Source: Pantoea sp.
GTDB lineage: Bacteria > Pseudomonadota > Gammaproteobacteria > Enterobacterales > Enterobacteriaceae
DNA: 64,000 bases
Assembly (NCBI RefSeq): GCF_028283705.1
Contig: NZ_JAPWKD010000015.1
Location: forward strand, 186,001 to 250,000
Direction of reading: 5' to 3'
How positions within the stretch are numbered: position 1 is the stretch's first letter; the number at the start of each line of letters is the position of its first letter. A program made the translations under genes and the position numbers. Below are positions 19,679 to 29,655 of the stretch, piece by piece. The notes below the pieces were generated by a model. It worked only from the letters and a program-made list of their open reading frames with translations, was not told the DNA's origin and did no database searches.

Positions 19679-20899
19679 TTAGCGATTATCTTCGCAGGGA
19701 CGGGAGTTGTGAGCAACATCACTTTGTGCGTTTGCCACAGCGGCACGCTGCCAGCCGAAACCAGCCCAGGCAAGCGCCACAGTAGCGAGCATGACCAGGC
19801 TGGTACTGTGCAATGCCTGTTGTAAGCCAGCGGAAACCAACAGGCTGGCGATAAAGCACAATCCCAGCTGCAGCAGATTTTGTAAGGATGCCGCTTTACC
19901 GGTGGCCTGAGGGAAGGGCAGCAGTGCGCTGGCGACCACGATCGGATAGATCGCACCATTGGCCAGTGCCATGCCGCAGAACGGCAGCAGCAGCGCCCAG
20001 AGCGCAGGTGTTGCAAGCTGGGCAACAGCAAACAGGCCGACGATGCTCAGGCTGTAAATCACCAGCAACCATGGCAGCAGTTGTTTGCCCTGGAACCGAT
20101 TCAACAGGGCACGGCAACCAAAGCCACCTACGAGGAAGGCGATGGTCTGCGGTACATAACTCAGACCAATATCGGCGGGTGAAAGTCCTGCATCAGCAAG
20201 GATAAAAGGCGAGCCGGTCAGCCAGGCGAAAAAGCTGGCGGAGCAGGCAGAATAAATCAGCACATTGCCGCTGTAGACCTTTGAAGCCAGTAACGTCAAC
20301 CATCCGGGCTGTGGCGCGCGTGCCGCCTGAGAGCGGGTAGGGTTCGCCAGTTGCAGGGTACCGACCAGCAACACCAGCGTGACCAGCGTCAGCAGCAGGA
20401 AAATGCTACGCCAGTGGAAATGACCCATCAGCCAGGCTCCCAGCAACGGGGCCAGCGCCGGTGACAACGCCACCAGCGGCATAATGGTGGCGAAAACTTT
20501 GTTCGCCTGCGCCTGTGGATAGCGATCAACCACCAGCGCCTGCCAGCTGACAGCCGCCGCGCATACACCCAGCGCCTGGACAAAACGCAGTGCCAGCATC
20601 AGTCGCACATCGGTTACCCACAACATGCCGAGACAGCCCAGCGCGAAGATCACTAATCCGGCCAGCAGAATGGGTTTGCGACCAAAGCGGTCAGACAACG
20701 GACCCCAGAAGACCTGCGCACAGGCAAAACCACCGAGGAACAGGCTCAGGCTAGCGCTGATGGTGCCAGGGGCAGTGGCAAAATCCTGCTGCATGGCACC
20801 GAAGGCCGGCAGGTACATATCCGTAGCAAGAAAGCCCAGCATGCTTAGCAAAGCAAGATAAGGCAAAAATCCTTTTGATGACAACATGGTGATTCTCAT
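19679..20899 (-). CDS. punC: MFS transporter of the Bcr/CflA group, PunC (YdhC)
   Basis: The 406-aa twelve-segment major facilitator protein has the MFS loop motif [14 protein letters not shown] near residue 65. It matches E. coli YdhC/PunC, including [29 protein letters not shown] and [12 protein letters not shown]. In E. coli it was linked to purine nucleoside (adenosine) uptake and is activated by the divergent LysR regulator PunR. The same divergent pair is present here, beside purR, which fits a role in purine handling. Confidence 0.9.
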   Translation of the reverse strand: MRITMLSSKGFLPYLALLSMLGFLATDMYLPAFGAMQQDFATAPGTISASLSLFLGGFACAQVFWGPLSDRFGRKPILLAGLVIFALGCLGMLWVTDVRLMLALRFVQALGVCAAAVSWQALVVDRYPQAQANKVFATIMPLVALSPALAPLLGAWLMGHFHWRSIFLLLTLVTLVLLVGTLQLANPTRSQAARAPQPGWLTLLASKVYSGNVLIYSACSASFFAWLTGSPFILADAGLSPADIGLSYVPQTIAFLVGGFGCRALLNRFQGKQLLPWLLVIYSLSIVGLFAVAQLATPALWALLLPFCGMALANGAIYPIVVASALLPFPQATGKAASLQNLLQLGLCFIASLLVSAGLQQALHSTSLVMLATVALAWAGFGWQRAAVANAQSDVAHNSRPCEDNR

Positions 20900-20996
20900 T
20901 AGACAAATTGAACGCCGGGGAGTGTAAAAGGGTGCGGCAGTCTTTGTGAAACGCTAATATTTGCGAGGTGCTATCAAAAATTTTGCAGGCAAAATC

Positions 20997-21908
20997 ATGT
21001 GGTCTGAATACGCGCTTGAAGTGGTGGATGCGGTGGCTCGCAGCGGCAGTTTTAGCGCAGCGGCGCAGGAGTTACATCGCGTGCCTTCTGCCATCAGCTA
21101 TACGGTACGCCAGCTGGAAACCTGGCTGGCCGTGCCTTTGTTTGAAAGGCAGCACCGGGAGGTGGTATTGACGGCTGCGGGTGAGCATTTCGTGCGTGAA
21201 GGCCGGAGTGTTATCAAAAAAATGCTGGCAACCCGACGCCAGTGCCAGCAACTGGCTAACGGCTGGCGTGGTCAGTTGAGCATCGCGGTTGACTGTATCG
21301 TTAAACCGCAGCGTACCCGGCAACTGGTAAAGGATTTCTACCGTCACTTCCCGGATATGGAGTTGATTATCAGCTATGAAGTGTTCAACGGGGTCTGGGA
21401 TGCGCTGGCTGATGGACGGGTCGATGTGGCGATTGGGGCCACCCAGGCCATTCCGGTCGGTGGGCGTTTCGCCTTCCAGGATATGGGCGCGCTGAACTGG
21501 CGTTGCGTGGTCAGTCCCGGGCATCCCCTGACAAAAAGTACCCAGTTGGATGAAGAGACCTTACGGGCGTGGCCTTCGCTGGTGCTGGAGGATACGTCGC
21601 GGGCGCTGCCGCGGCGTATGACCTGGACGCTGGATAACCAGCGGCGTCTGGTGGTACCGGAATGGGAAACCGGGATGGATTGCCTGCGGGCAGGTTTGTG
21701 CGTGGGCATGGTGCCGGGCCATTTAGCCCGGCCACTGCTGGATAGTGGCGAGTTAACCGAACTGACGTTGCCTGCGCCTTTCCCGGAGAGTCCCTGCTGC
21801 GTCAGCTGGTCGGAACAACGCGCTTCACCGGCATTAAGCTGGTTGCTGGATTATCTGGGCGATGCTGAAACGCTCAACCATGAGTGGTTGAGCGAAACAA
21901 TGGCTTAG
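20997..21908 (+). CDS. punR: LysR-type regulator PunR (YdhB)
   Basis: The 303-aa protein starts at ATG 20997 ([13 protein letters not shown]), as in E. coli YdhB. An N-terminal winged helix (about residues 1-60; [20 protein letters not shown] is the recognition region) is followed by a LysR effector-binding domain. It is divergent from punC with about 97 nt between starts, the expected place for its target promoter. Its 3' end overlaps that of purR by 4 nt on the opposite strand. Confidence 0.92.
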   Translation: MWSEYALEVVDAVARSGSFSAAAQELHRVPSAISYTVRQLETWLAVPLFERQHREVVLTAAGEHFVREGRSVIKKMLATRRQCQQLANGWRGQLSIAVDCIVKPQRTRQLVKDFYRHFPDMELIISYEVFNGVWDALADGRVDVAIGATQAIPVGGRFAFQDMGALNWRCVVSPGHPLTKSTQLDEETLRAWPSLVLEDTSRALPRRMTWTLDNQRRLVVPEWETGMDCLRAGLCVGMVPGHLARPLLDSGELTELTLPAPFPESPCCVSWSEQRASPALSWLLDYLGDAETLNHEWLSETMA

Positions 21909-22930
21909 CGACGATAATCGCGGAACGGGCCGTCAGCGACTGAGCGGCGTTCAATCAATGTTGGCTGCACTTCGATGGTCTGCGGCTCTTCGCGTTTACT
22001 GGTGATGCGATCGAGCAGCATTTCCAGTGCTTTTTCTCCCAGCTGCGCTTTCGGCTGATGAACGGTCGTCAGCGCTGGGGTGAAATACCGGGCGTTGCGC
22101 ACGTTGTCATAGCCAATCACCGAAATATCCTGTGGCACACGCAACCCCATTTCATCGGCGGCACAAATCGCGCCCATCGCCATGATATCGCCGCCACAAA
22201 ACACCGCCGTCGGACGTTGTTTCTGGTTGAGGATCTGCTGCATCGCCTGATAACCGGATTCTGGTTCGAAGTCGCCCTGCACAATCCATTCCGGACGAAC
22301 GGTAATACCGGCTTCATGCAGTGCCTGCATAAAACCAGCATGACGACCGCCGCCAGTGTTGCGCTCCATCTGGCCGGGGATGGCGCCAATGTCGCGATGT
22401 CCACGTTCGATCAGGTAACGTCCCGCAAGATAGCCGCCCTGGAAGGCGTTATCCTGCACGGTATCGGTGAAATCACCGCGAGACTCGCCCCAGTCCATCA
22501 CCACCATCGGGATATTGCGGTTCTCTTCCAGCATGGTGAGCAGGTCGTCGGGATATTCGGAACACATCACCAATAAACCGTCGACGCGCTTTTGCGCCAT
22601 CATCGAGAGATAAGCACGCTGCTTTTGCAGATCGTTATGCGCATTGCCGAGAATCAGCGTGTAGCCGCGGTCGAAACAGTGGTTTTCCACCGCTTCGATG
22701 ATTTCCGCGAAATAGGGGGCTTCGCTGGAGGTGGCGAGCAATCCCAGTGTTTTGGTGTGGTTGACCTTCAGGCTACGCGCCACGGCGCTGGGCGAGTAGT
22801 GCAGTTCTTTGATCGCTTCCCATACGGCGTTACGCGTCTCTTCCGCGACAAAACGCGTCTTGTTGATGACATGCGAAACCGTGGTGGTGGAGACACCGGC
22901 GCGTTTCGCCACATCTTTAATTGTTGCCAT
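21905..22930 (-). CDS. purR: purine repressor PurR
   Basis: The 341-aa LacI-family repressor starts at ATG 22930 ([21 protein letters not shown]), the exact family start; an in-frame extension of 32 codons has no support and crosses its own operator. The helix-turn-helix and hinge helix lie in residues 1-60, and a periplasmic-binding-like corepressor domain binds hypoxanthine or guanine. It represses purine biosynthesis. A PurR-type box overlaps its own promoter, so it is autoregulated as in E. coli, and a second box lies before ydiJ. Confidence 0.97.
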   Translation of the reverse strand: MATIKDVAKRAGVSTTTVSHVINKTRFVAEETRNAVWEAIKELHYSPSAVARSLKVNHTKTLGLLATSSEAPYFAEIIEAVENHCFDRGYTLILGNAHNDLQKQRAYLSMMAQKRVDGLLVMCSEYPDDLLTMLEENRNIPMVVMDWGESRGDFTDTVQDNAFQGGYLAGRYLIERGHRDIGAIPGQMERNTGGGRHAGFMQALHEAGITVRPEWIVQGDFEPESGYQAMQQILNQKQRPTAVFCGGDIMAMGAICAADEMGLRVPQDISVIGYDNVRNARYFTPALTTVHQPKAQLGEKALEMLLDRITSKREEPQTIEVQPTLIERRSVADGPFRDYRR

Positions 22931-22968
22931 GAAAATGGTACTCCCGGGCTTATCGCAACTTACTGATA

Positions 22969-22992
22969 AGTATATTGTTAAACGTTTGCGTC
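22969..22992 (-). promoter_or_regulatory. purR promoter and PurR operator
   Basis: On the minus strand ACGCAAACGTTT (22980-22991) is a PurR box core. It is followed by TATACT (22969-22974), a good -10 element, so the operator covers the spacer of the promoter. It lies about 50 nt upstream of the purR ATG. Confidence 0.82.
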
Positions 22993-23215
22993 TGCTAATG
23001 GTTTTGCGCCCCAATTTTTGGGGCAAATGGCGAAGAAAAAGGCGTTAACGCTGAGCCTAAATCACTTTAACAGGCCACAAACACAGCGTGCACAAAATCT
23101 GTTGCGCAACGAAAGGCGGCGATTCTAGCAAGCTGACGCGGATAACACGAGATTTTTGCCGGGGGCTGTGCGAAAATTACATTAACCCTTCAATTAATGT
23201 GACTAAGGAGTTGTG

Positions 23216-23305
23216 ATGAGTACAGACCTGAAACTGGCGCTGGGTACTACCGTTGGCGCGCTGTTAATGATCATCGTGTTCAGCTTCACCGCGATCCTTC
23301 ATTAA
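23216..23305 (+). CDS. cydH: cytochrome bd-I accessory subunit CydH (YnhF)
   Basis: This 29-codon gene is preceded by AAGGAG (23205-23210). The peptide, MSTDLKLALGTT followed by a hydrophobic stretch and ending TAILH, aligns end to end with E. coli YnhF (29 aa), including the N-terminal MSTDLK and C-terminal ALH-type end. YnhF is a single-span inner-membrane protein identified as the small CydH subunit of cytochrome bd-I oxidase. It is monocistronic with its own terminator. Confidence 0.92.
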   Translation: MSTDLKLALGTTVGALLMIIVFSFTAILH

Positions 23306-23306
23306 T

Positions 23307-23346
23307 AAAAAAGCCGGACCTGAAATTTCAGTGTCCGGCTTTTTTA
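23307..23346. terminator. bidirectional terminator between cydH and mepH
   Basis: An AAAAAAGCCGGAC...GTCCGGCTTTTTT hairpin with an inner TGAAATTTCA dyad. It serves cydH and, on the other strand, mepH. Confidence 0.9.
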
Positions 23347-23361
23347 TTGCGCGGTGACCGC

Positions 23362-24147
23362 TTAGCGAATGGTTTTCGGCGTCATCATGCGACGTGCACC
23401 GACATAATGCTTCTGCCAGTAATCTTCACCTAATGCGCTAATCTGAATATCTTTACCGGTACGCGGTGACTGAATAAACTTGCCGTTGCCAAGGTAAACA
23501 CCCACATGGTCAGCGGTACCGCGATGGTTAATGCGGAAGAACACCAAATCTCCTTTCTCCAGCATATCGCGTTTAATCGGCGCCGCATCACGCAGGTGAT
23601 ACATTTCGTTAGCGGTGCGTGGGAATTTGTATTTCACCAGGTCTTTATAGGCATACCACACCAGACCACTGCAATCGAAACCGGTATGCGGTGAAGTACC
23701 GCCCCACTGGTAGGGTTTACCGATCTGACCCATTAATTTGTTCATCGCCGTTTCACGCGCCTTTTGATAGCGCTGACGGTGTGATTTGCTCATCCTGATG
23801 GTGGTGAGGTCGCTGGCGTCATCCTGCTCAGATATGACTTTCGCCACGCGCTGATGACCATATTTTTTGGTCGGCGACTTCTGCAGGGTTTTTCTGCGGG
23901 TGGTTTTGTGCAGCGCAGTTTCGGTTTTGGTGGATTTCTTCAGTCTTAACTTATGAACACTGCTGGTAAGGCGTGATTTTTTGGTGCTGGTCTTGACCGG
24001 GCGTCGTTTACGGCGCTCATCTTCGCGTGCACTTTTTTTCTCTGCATTATGCAAACTGGCATTGATGGGCGCATGCGGTGACGCAGAAGCCACATTAAAA
24101 AACAGTTGGGCGAAAGCCAGCATAAAAAGCGTAATAAGTAAACGCAT
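23362..24147 (-). CDS. mepH: murein DD-endopeptidase MepH (NlpC/P60 family)
   Basis: The 261-aa periplasmic protein has an N-terminal signal peptide (about 22 residues, ending ASA). A lysine- and threonine-rich linker (about 25-120) follows, then a C-terminal NlpC/P60 domain. The catalytic Cys is in GFDCSGLVWYAY, the His in TADHVGVYLG, and a further polar residue in GKFIQSPRTG. It hydrolyses D-Ala-mDAP cross-links during wall expansion. The C-terminal end RRMMTPKT-R matches E. coli YdhO/MepH. The basic linker may bind the wall, which is inference. Confidence 0.93.
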   Translation of the reverse strand: MRLLITLFMLAFAQLFFNVASASPHAPINASLHNAEKKSAREDERRKRRPVKTSTKKSRLTSSVHKLRLKKSTKTETALHKTTRRKTLQKSPTKKYGHQRVAKVISEQDDASDLTTIRMSKSHRQRYQKARETAMNKLMGQIGKPYQWGGTSPHTGFDCSGLVWYAYKDLVKYKFPRTANEMYHLRDAAPIKRDMLEKGDLVFFRINHRGTADHVGVYLGNGKFIQSPRTGKDIQISALGEDYWQKHYVGARRMMTPKTIR

Positions 24148-24514
24148 AGTCCGGTTACAGGTTAAGCAGTCTGCGATAAAACAGCCTGCGGCAAGTTAGA
24201 AAAATCTGATCAATGATCAGCGCCGGAATTGATTCTAATCCACTTTTTTTCCAAAAGGTAAGGCATTTTTCGATTAATCTGTTACCAGATGGTATCTGTG
24301 GCAAAAATGAACGATTTCAGCCGGTTAACGCAGCATAATTATTGCCAATTATTAATCGGTTCATGCTTGCTAATGATATGAAAATGTTATTTGTGGCGCT
24401 GGAACTTAACAAACATGGCGATTAAGGTCGCTGAGAAGCAAAATCCCGTTTTCAGTGCGGGGGTGAAGTCGCTACAATAAACAAACACGAAGTGAGGAAT
24501 TAAGGAAGGCAAAA
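24148..24514. other. mepH/grxD divergent intergenic region
   Basis: This gap of 367 nt carries promoters for mepH (leftward) and grxD (rightward). TACAAT (24473-24478) is a plausible grxD -10. A 15-nt perfect inverted repeat, CTGATCA-A-TGATCAG (24206-24220), lies about 60 nt upstream of mepH and may be a regulator site. E. coli sodB, found in this neighbourhood in that species, is not present. Confidence 0.5.
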
Positions 24515-24847
24515 ATGAGTACTGTTGAAAAAATTCAGCGCCAGATCGCAGAAAACCCGATCCTGCTGTATATGAAAGGTTCGCCGAAACTGCCAAGCTG
24601 CGGTTTCTCTGCGCAGGCGGTGCAGGCTCTGTCTGCCTGTGGTGAGCGCTTCGCGTATGTTGATATCCTGCAAAACCCGGATATCCGTGCTGAATTGCCG
24701 AAATATGCCAACTGGCCAACGTTCCCGCAGCTGTGGGTCGATGGCGAGCTGGTCGGTGGTTGCGACATCATCGTTGAGATGTTCCAGCGTGGTGAGCTGC
24801 AACCGCTGATTAAAGAAACTGCTGAGAAGTATAAAGAAGCAGAATAA
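24515..24847 (+). CDS. grxD: monothiol glutaredoxin 4
   Basis: The 110-aa protein has the monothiol CGFS active site (PSCGFSAQA, Cys near residue 29) and the glutathione-binding WPTFPQLW and GGCDI segments. Grx4 binds a [2Fe-2S] cluster with glutathione, alone or with BolA, and moves clusters to target proteins, which links it to suf upstream. It is monocistronic with a strong terminator. Confidence 0.96.
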   Translation: MSTVEKIQRQIAENPILLYMKGSPKLPSCGFSAQAVQALSACGERFAYVDILQNPDIRAELPKYANWPTFPQLWVDGELVGGCDIIVEMFQRGELQPLIKETAEKYKEAE

Positions 24848-24852
24848 TTGCA

Positions 24853-24880
24853 AAGGCCGACGCATCGTCGGCCTTTCTTT
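24853..24880. terminator. terminator between grxD and rnt
   Basis: AAGGCCGACG-CAT-CGTCGGCCTT followed by TCTTTT lies between the convergent ends of grxD and rnt. Confidence 0.88.
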
Positions 24881-24883
24881 TGG

Positions 24884-25549
24884 TCATTCTGCGTCGTCTT
24901 CCGACACATCGTCACTGAATGCGACCGGCCAGCCGCCAAGGCGCTTCCAGCGATTGACCAGTTCGCAAAACAGCGTCGCGGTTTGTTCAGTGTCATACAA
25001 GGCAGAATGCGCCTGGGTACTATCGAAATCCATACCTGCCGCTTTACAGGCTTTTGCCAGCACCGTCTGACCCAGCACCAGGCCGCTTAACGCAGCGGTA
25101 TCAAAAGTGGCAAAGGGATGGAATGGGTTGCGCTTCAGACCGGCACGTTCGGCTGCCGCCATAAGAAAGCCATGATCAAAGGTTGCGTTATGCGCCACGA
25201 TAATCGCGCGATTGCAGTGACTGTCCTTTGTGCCTTTACGCACCATCTTAAAAATTGCATGCAGCGCTTCATATTCGCTCACCGCGCCACGGAGCGGGTT
25301 GCTGGGATCAATCCCGGTAAACGCCAGTGCATCCGGGTTAAGAATCGCACCTTCAAAGGGTTCAACGTGAAAATGCAGCGTTTCGTCGCGATGCAACCAG
25401 CCGTCTTCATCCATTTTGAGTGTGGTGGCGGCAATTTCCAGCAGGGCATCGGTTTTGGCATTAAAACCGGCCGTTTCGACGTCGATCACCACGGGATAAA
25501 AACCGCGAAAGCGTTGATGGAGAGCGTTTAAGTCGTTCGATTCAGACAT
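24884..25549 (-). CDS. rnt: ribonuclease T
   Basis: The 221-aa DEDDh exonuclease trims the 3' ends of tRNAs and other stable RNAs and of single-stranded DNA. Active-site residues are visible: Asp and Glu in [11 protein letters not shown], Asp in HNATFDHGF, and His plus Asp in AHSALYDTE. The RNase T core runs from residue 8 to 205. It lies about 110 nt after gloA on the same strand, as in E. coli. Confidence 0.96.
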   Translation of the reverse strand: MSESNDLNALHQRFRGFYPVVIDVETAGFNAKTDALLEIAATTLKMDEDGWLHRDETLHFHVEPFEGAILNPDALAFTGIDPSNPLRGAVSEYEALHAIFKMVRKGTKDSHCNRAIIVAHNATFDHGFLMAAAERAGLKRNPFHPFATFDTAALSGLVLGQTVLAKACKAAGMDFDSTQAHSALYDTEQTATLFCELVNRWKRLGGWPVAFSDDVSEDDAE

Positions 25550-25659
25550 CAGGATCTCATAGCAATAAATGGGGCAGCGCGCATTATGGCAAAAATTGCG
25601 GGAGGGTGCAGCAGGAGAGAGGAGCGCCAGCCCGTAAATACCCAGGCTGGCAGGCAGGC

Positions 25660-26067
25660 TTAGTTGCCGATGCCGTGTCCGGCGTGTTTGTTTTCGATCA
25701 GTTCGATTTTGTAGCCATCCGGATCTTCGACAAACGCAATCACCGTGGTGCCGCCTTTAACCGGGCCAGCTTCACGGGTCACTTTACCACCGACATTGCG
25801 GATGCGGTCACAGGTGGCCGCAACATCATCGACGCCCAGTGCAATGTGTCCGTAGGCGTTGCCGAGATCATAGCTCTCGACGCCCCAGTTATAGGTCAGC
25901 TCAATCACGGCACCTTCGCTTTCTTCGGTATAGCCAACAAAAGCCAGGGTGTACTTATATTCGGTGTTTTCGCTCTGACGCAGCAGGCGCATGCCCAGCA
26001 CACGTGTGTAAAAATCGATGGAACGCTGCAAATCGCCAACGCGTAACATGGTGTGAAGTAAACGCAT
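25660..26067 (-). CDS. gloA: lactoylglutathione lyase (glyoxalase I)
   Basis: The 135-aa enzyme starts at ATG 26067 ([12 protein letters not shown]), as in E. coli; an upstream in-frame ATG 8 codons away is ignored. It isomerises the methylglyoxal-glutathione hemithioacetal to S-lactoylglutathione. Metal ligands are seen as His5, Glu in VIELTYNWG, His in AYGHIALGV and Glu in GYKIELIE. It follows nemA on the same strand, and the two are co-regulated by NemR in E. coli. Confidence 0.96.
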   Translation of the reverse strand: MRLLHTMLRVGDLQRSIDFYTRVLGMRLLRQSENTEYKYTLAFVGYTEESEGAVIELTYNWGVESYDLGNAYGHIALGVDDVAATCDRIRNVGGKVTREAGPVKGGTTVIAFVEDPDGYKIELIENKHAGHGIGN

Positions 26068-26163
26068 AACATCCTCTTTTAACAAGCACAAAGGCTAAGT
26101 ATAGCGAGTTAACGCTCTGAAGAAACAGCATTGCCGCACATCCGGTGCGGCAATCAAACTTTC

Positions 26164-27261
26164 TTATAACGTCGGGTAATCGGTATAACCTTCGGCACCA
26201 CCACCGTAGAAGGTTTCCGGACGCTGCGGATTCAGCGGCGCATCCTGTTGCAGGCGAGCCACCAGATCCGGGTTGGCGATAAAATCACGACCAAACGCCA
26301 CGGCATCAATCAGGCCACGCTGAATCAGGTCATCTGCTTTTTCAACGGTGTAGGCTCCCGCACCGATGATCACCCCAGGGAACAACGCGCGTACTTTCTC
26401 ACGGAAAGCGTCGCTATAAGGCTGACCACCCGCCCAGTCTGGCTCTGACAGGTGCAGATAAGCCAGTTTACGTTTGCCTAATTCCGAGATGTACCACAGT
26501 GCGGCGGCTTCTTCATCCGCGCCATTTTCCAGATTCTGGAAAGCACCAATCGGTGAAATGCGGATACCGATGCGATCGGCAGACCAGTTAGCAATCGCCG
26601 CATCCACCACTTCGAGCGCGAAACGACCACGTTTGGCAATCGAACCGCCGTACTCGTCTGTACGCTGGTTGGAGTCAGGGGCGAGGAACTGATGCATCAG
26701 ATAACCGTGCGCCGAATGCAGTTCCAGCAAATCAAAGTCTGCTTCGCGTGCGTTGGCAGCAGCCTGGCCAAAATCCGCCACGATCTGCTGAATTTCTGCC
26801 ACGCTGAGTTCACGCGGTACGGAGGTATCTTCACGGTACACGGTGCCATCGGTGTGACGCAGTGAGGTACGGGTACCGGCAGCCAAAGCAGAAGGGGCGA
26901 CCGGCGGCAGGCCATCCGGCTGCACGCTATTATGGGAGATACGCCCGGTATGCCACAGTTGCACCGCGCTGTGACCGCCCGCGCCGTGAATGGCCTCGTT
27001 GATGACTTTCCACGCGGCGATTTGCTGCTGGGTGTGCAGCCCCGGCGCACCGGCATAACCTTTCGCCTGGAAAGAAATCTGGGTCGCTTCCGTGATGATC
27101 AACCCGGCGCTGGCACGTTGCTGATAATACTCGGCCATCAGTGGGGTGGGAATATCGCCTGGCTCAATGCTGCGCAGACGCGTCAGAGGGGCCATGAAAA
27201 CACGGTTAGGCACGGTAATCGCACCCACTTTCAGGGGGGAGAACAGCTGTTTACTCGCCAT
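26164..27261 (-). CDS. nemA: N-ethylmaleimide reductase (old yellow enzyme)
   Basis: The 365-aa FMN-dependent flavoprotein has a TIM-barrel fold with N-terminal [23 protein letters not shown] and the substrate-binding [12 protein letters not shown] stretch. It reduces electrophilic alkenes such as N-ethylmaleimide, nitrate esters and nitro-aromatics with NADPH. It lies 48 nt downstream of nemR. A NemR-like half-palindrome falls in that gap, so it may have its own regulated promoter. Confidence 0.94.
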   Translation of the reverse strand: MASKQLFSPLKVGAITVPNRVFMAPLTRLRSIEPGDIPTPLMAEYYQQRASAGLIITEATQISFQAKGYAGAPGLHTQQQIAAWKVINEAIHGAGGHSAVQLWHTGRISHNSVQPDGLPPVAPSALAAGTRTSLRHTDGTVYREDTSVPRELSVAEIQQIVADFGQAAANAREADFDLLELHSAHGYLMHQFLAPDSNQRTDEYGGSIAKRGRFALEVVDAAIANWSADRIGIRISPIGAFQNLENGADEEAAALWYISELGKRKLAYLHLSEPDWAGGQPYSDAFREKVRALFPGVIIGAGAYTVEKADDLIQRGLIDAVAFGRDFIANPDLVARLQQDAPLNPQRPETFYGGGAEGYTDYPTL

Positions 27262-27275
27262 GATGACTCCTGTAT

Positions 27276-27290
27276 TAGACCGGTCGTCTA
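27276..27290. promoter_or_regulatory. NemR-like operator before nemA
   Basis: TAGACCGGTCGTCTA differs from the perfect palindrome before nemR by one missing base and one change. It lies 15 nt from the nemA ATG, between nemR and nemA. Confidence 0.65.
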
Positions 27291-27309
27291 GAAACTGCGG
27301 TTTTTAAAA

Positions 27310-27906
27310 TCAGTGGCTGGTCAGCCACTGTTCAATGGTTTCGAGCGCCAGACGAATCGGGCCTGGCTCCCGTGAGATCTTGCTTTGCAGGCTCGCGCCC
27401 AGCCACAAAAGATAGCAACGTTGTGCCAGCTGTTGCGGGGTTTGCCCATACAACAACGCCTGTTCAGTTGCCACGTCATTGAGACAGCGGGCATAGGCAT
27501 TAATCACCGCCGTTGCGCCATGTTGCAACGCATCCCGCATCGGTTCTGACAGGTCGCACACCTCGGCGGACAGCTTCACCCCGAGACAACCCATGATATG
27601 GCCTTGTTCGATAAATAAACGTTCCGCCGAACGAAAGTGTTGCAGGAAACGCTCACGTGCTGTGGCACCAGGCTGATTGAGTTGCTGCTCAATCATCTGC
27701 AAATGATGGACAAAATAGCGCTCCAGCAGGGCCACACCGAAGGCTTCTTTCGAGCGGAAGTAGTGATAAAACGAGCCTTTCGGCACTTCCGCCAGCATCA
27801 GCATTTCGCTGAGGCCCATCCCGGTAAAACCGCGTTGCAAACACAACTGCTCGCCGGTAGCGAGCAGATGTTCACGGGTTTCGTTGCGTTGCAGAGTCTT
27901 GTTCAT
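27310..27906 (-). CDS. nemR: TetR-family electrophile-sensing repressor NemR
   Basis: The 198-aa protein has an N-terminal helix-turn-helix (about residues 10-55, with KGSFYHYFRSKE) and a TetR_C-type ligand domain. Cys107 (IMGCLGV) corresponds to E. coli Cys106, which senses reactive electrophiles, hypochlorous acid and methylglyoxal. The repressor is released on thiol modification. It precedes nemA and gloA in one transcription direction. Confidence 0.92.
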   Translation of the reverse strand: MNKTLQRNETREHLLATGEQLCLQRGFTGMGLSEMLMLAEVPKGSFYHYFRSKEAFGVALLERYFVHHLQMIEQQLNQPGATARERFLQHFRSAERLFIEQGHIMGCLGVKLSAEVCDLSEPMRDALQHGATAVINAYARCLNDVATEQALLYGQTPQQLAQRCYLLWLGASLQSKISREPGPIRLALETIEQWLTSH

Positions 27907-27920
27907 GGACAGCAGAGTAG

Positions 27921-27936
27921 TAGACCGATCGGTCTA
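27921..27936. promoter_or_regulatory. NemR operator
   Basis: TAGACCGATCGGTCTA is a perfect 16-bp palindrome, 15 nt upstream of the nemR ATG and only 9 nt after the stop of the upstream gene. Its sequence fits the NemR box of E. coli. Confidence 0.88.
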
Positions 27937-27945
27937 ATGCAATCT

Positions 27946-29583
27946 TTAGCTGGCTGCCTGGCACGATCTGATCATATCCAGTTGCGGCTGATATTCGCGG
28001 GTCTGGATGTTGAACATACCGAGCAGAGTATGAAACAGATTGTCCTGTGACACCGGCTGATCGGCGGCCTGCTGACGTAAACACCCCTGATTAATATGGT
28101 ATGTGGCGGCGTAGCCCGGCGACATCCACATCAGCAACGGGATATGAGTTTGCTGTGAGGGGGCAAACATATAGGGAGCACCGTGCAGATACATGCCATG
28201 TTCACCCAGCGATTCACCGTGGTCAGAAAGATAAACCATCGCCACATTGAAGCGATCGCTCAAACCTTTGAGTTTATCAATGGTACGGCTCAGCATATCG
28301 TCGGTGTACAGCAGCGAATTGTCATAGGTATTCACCAGCGCCTGGTGGTCACAATCCTGGATCTGATTGCTGTCACAGGTTGGGGTAAAACGACGGAATT
28401 CAGCCGGATAGCGCTGATAATAAGCCGGGCCGTGGCTACCCATCTGATGCAGCACGATAATGCCGTCGTTATGCAGGCTGCCAATGTAGTTGTCCAGATT
28501 GTGCAACAGGACATCATCAAGACAAAAACCGTCATGACAATATTGCGGCAGGTTCCACAGGGTCATATCAGTATGCGGGACACGATCGCAGGCACCTTTG
28601 CAGCCACCGTCATTCTCGCGCCACAGTACGCTCACCCCGGCATGGGCCAGCACATCGAGCAGACCCTCCTGATGGTGGGCCAGATTGGCATCGTACTGCT
28701 CACGTGGCATATTCGAGAACATGCAGGGCACGGAAACGGCGGTTTCGGTGCCGCAGGAGCTGGTTTGCGGATAATAGATCACCTGCTGCTGTTTCAGCTG
28801 CGGATTGGTTTCACGCGCATAGCCGCCGAGGGAAAAGTCTTCAGCGCGACCGGTTTCGCCCACCACCAACACCACCAGCGTTTTTTTCTGTTCGGCGGAG
28901 ATGAATGGGCCTTTATGGGCATCTTCGCCGATCTTCACCAGTTGCTGACTGCCCTGTAACCAACGCTGATCGACATAATGGCCGGTACCGCTGACGATAT
29001 TGGCCGGGGTGATCATTTTTACCAGCCCTTTGTTGTTGCGGATCAGCGAGGCGTAATCTTTATAAAACAGCACCGCCATCAGCAGGATTATCAACAATGC
29101 CCCGAGGGCACCGGCCAGGCGCTGCAACAGGCTCCACCACCAGCGTTGTCCTGAGCGGATACGGACGCTGGTGATAAACGCCGCAGGCAGAATCCCCATC
29201 AGCAGCATCCAGATGACCCATGTGCGGCTGATCAGCGCACCGGCTTCCTGGGCATTCGACTCAAACACGTTTTCAATCATGTTGGTATCGATAACCGTAC
29301 CGAAGCTGTGCATAAAGTAGTTAGCGGCGGCGCTGGTCAGCACCAGCAGGATCAATAGCGGTTTACGGATAAACGGCCAGGCGAGCAGGGTAAAAATAAA
29401 GTAGAACGCGGCGATCAGGACCACGGGAATACTGGCGGCGAACAGATAATCATGCAGCCGTGTATAGGGAATAATTTGCCATGCGCGCAGCAAAAACAGG
29501 CCATTTAGCACAACACCAAAGAAAAACGCGGCGCTGAAATTAAACCAGCCAGAGTGACACTGTAACTTATTCGGGAATTTCAT
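27946..29583 (-). CDS. eptA: lipid A phosphoethanolamine transferase, EptA/MCR family
   Basis: The 545-aa inner-membrane enzyme has about five N-terminal membrane segments (residues 15-175) and a periplasmic sulfatase-fold domain. Catalytic features match EptA and MCR: Glu243 in VVGETGRAED, nucleophile Thr279 in SSCGTETAVSVPCMF, and the metal-binding Asp-His in YLSDHGESLGEHG. It transfers phosphoethanolamine to lipid A, lowering surface charge and polymyxin sensitivity. It sits between nemR and ydhL, which are adjacent in E. coli, so it is an insertion relative to that order. eptA versus another paralogue is not certain. Confidence 0.85.
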   Translation of the reverse strand: MKFPNKLQCHSGWFNFSAAFFFGVVLNGLFLLRAWQIIPYTRLHDYLFAASIPVVLIAAFYFIFTLLAWPFIRKPLLILLVLTSAAANYFMHSFGTVIDTNMIENVFESNAQEAGALISRTWVIWMLLMGILPAAFITSVRIRSGQRWWWSLLQRLAGALGALLIILLMAVLFYKDYASLIRNNKGLVKMITPANIVSGTGHYVDQRWLQGSQQLVKIGEDAHKGPFISAEQKKTLVVLVVGETGRAEDFSLGGYARETNPQLKQQQVIYYPQTSSCGTETAVSVPCMFSNMPREQYDANLAHHQEGLLDVLAHAGVSVLWRENDGGCKGACDRVPHTDMTLWNLPQYCHDGFCLDDVLLHNLDNYIGSLHNDGIIVLHQMGSHGPAYYQRYPAEFRRFTPTCDSNQIQDCDHQALVNTYDNSLLYTDDMLSRTIDKLKGLSDRFNVAMVYLSDHGESLGEHGMYLHGAPYMFAPSQQTHIPLLMWMSPGYAATYHINQGCLRQQAADQPVSQDNLFHTLLGMFNIQTREYQPQLDMIRSCQAAS

Positions 29584-29640
29584 GAAAACTCATCAATGGA
29601 ACAGAATCGCGCCAGAGTAGAGACAAAATATGAGGAAAAC

Positions 29641-29655
29641 CTTAACCAAACTTAA
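29641..29655. promoter_or_regulatory. possible PmrA-type direct repeat upstream of eptA
   Basis: CTTAA is repeated at 29641 and 29651 (10-nt period), 58 nt before the eptA start. TTAA direct repeats are recognised by PmrA, which controls eptA in Salmonella and E. coli, but the spacing is not a perfect match to the usual box. Confidence 0.4.

Noticed and set aside
28183..28959. 258-codon open frame antisense to the phosphoethanolamine transferase gene
   Set aside because: It is a shadow frame; the sense gene has all catalytic residues.
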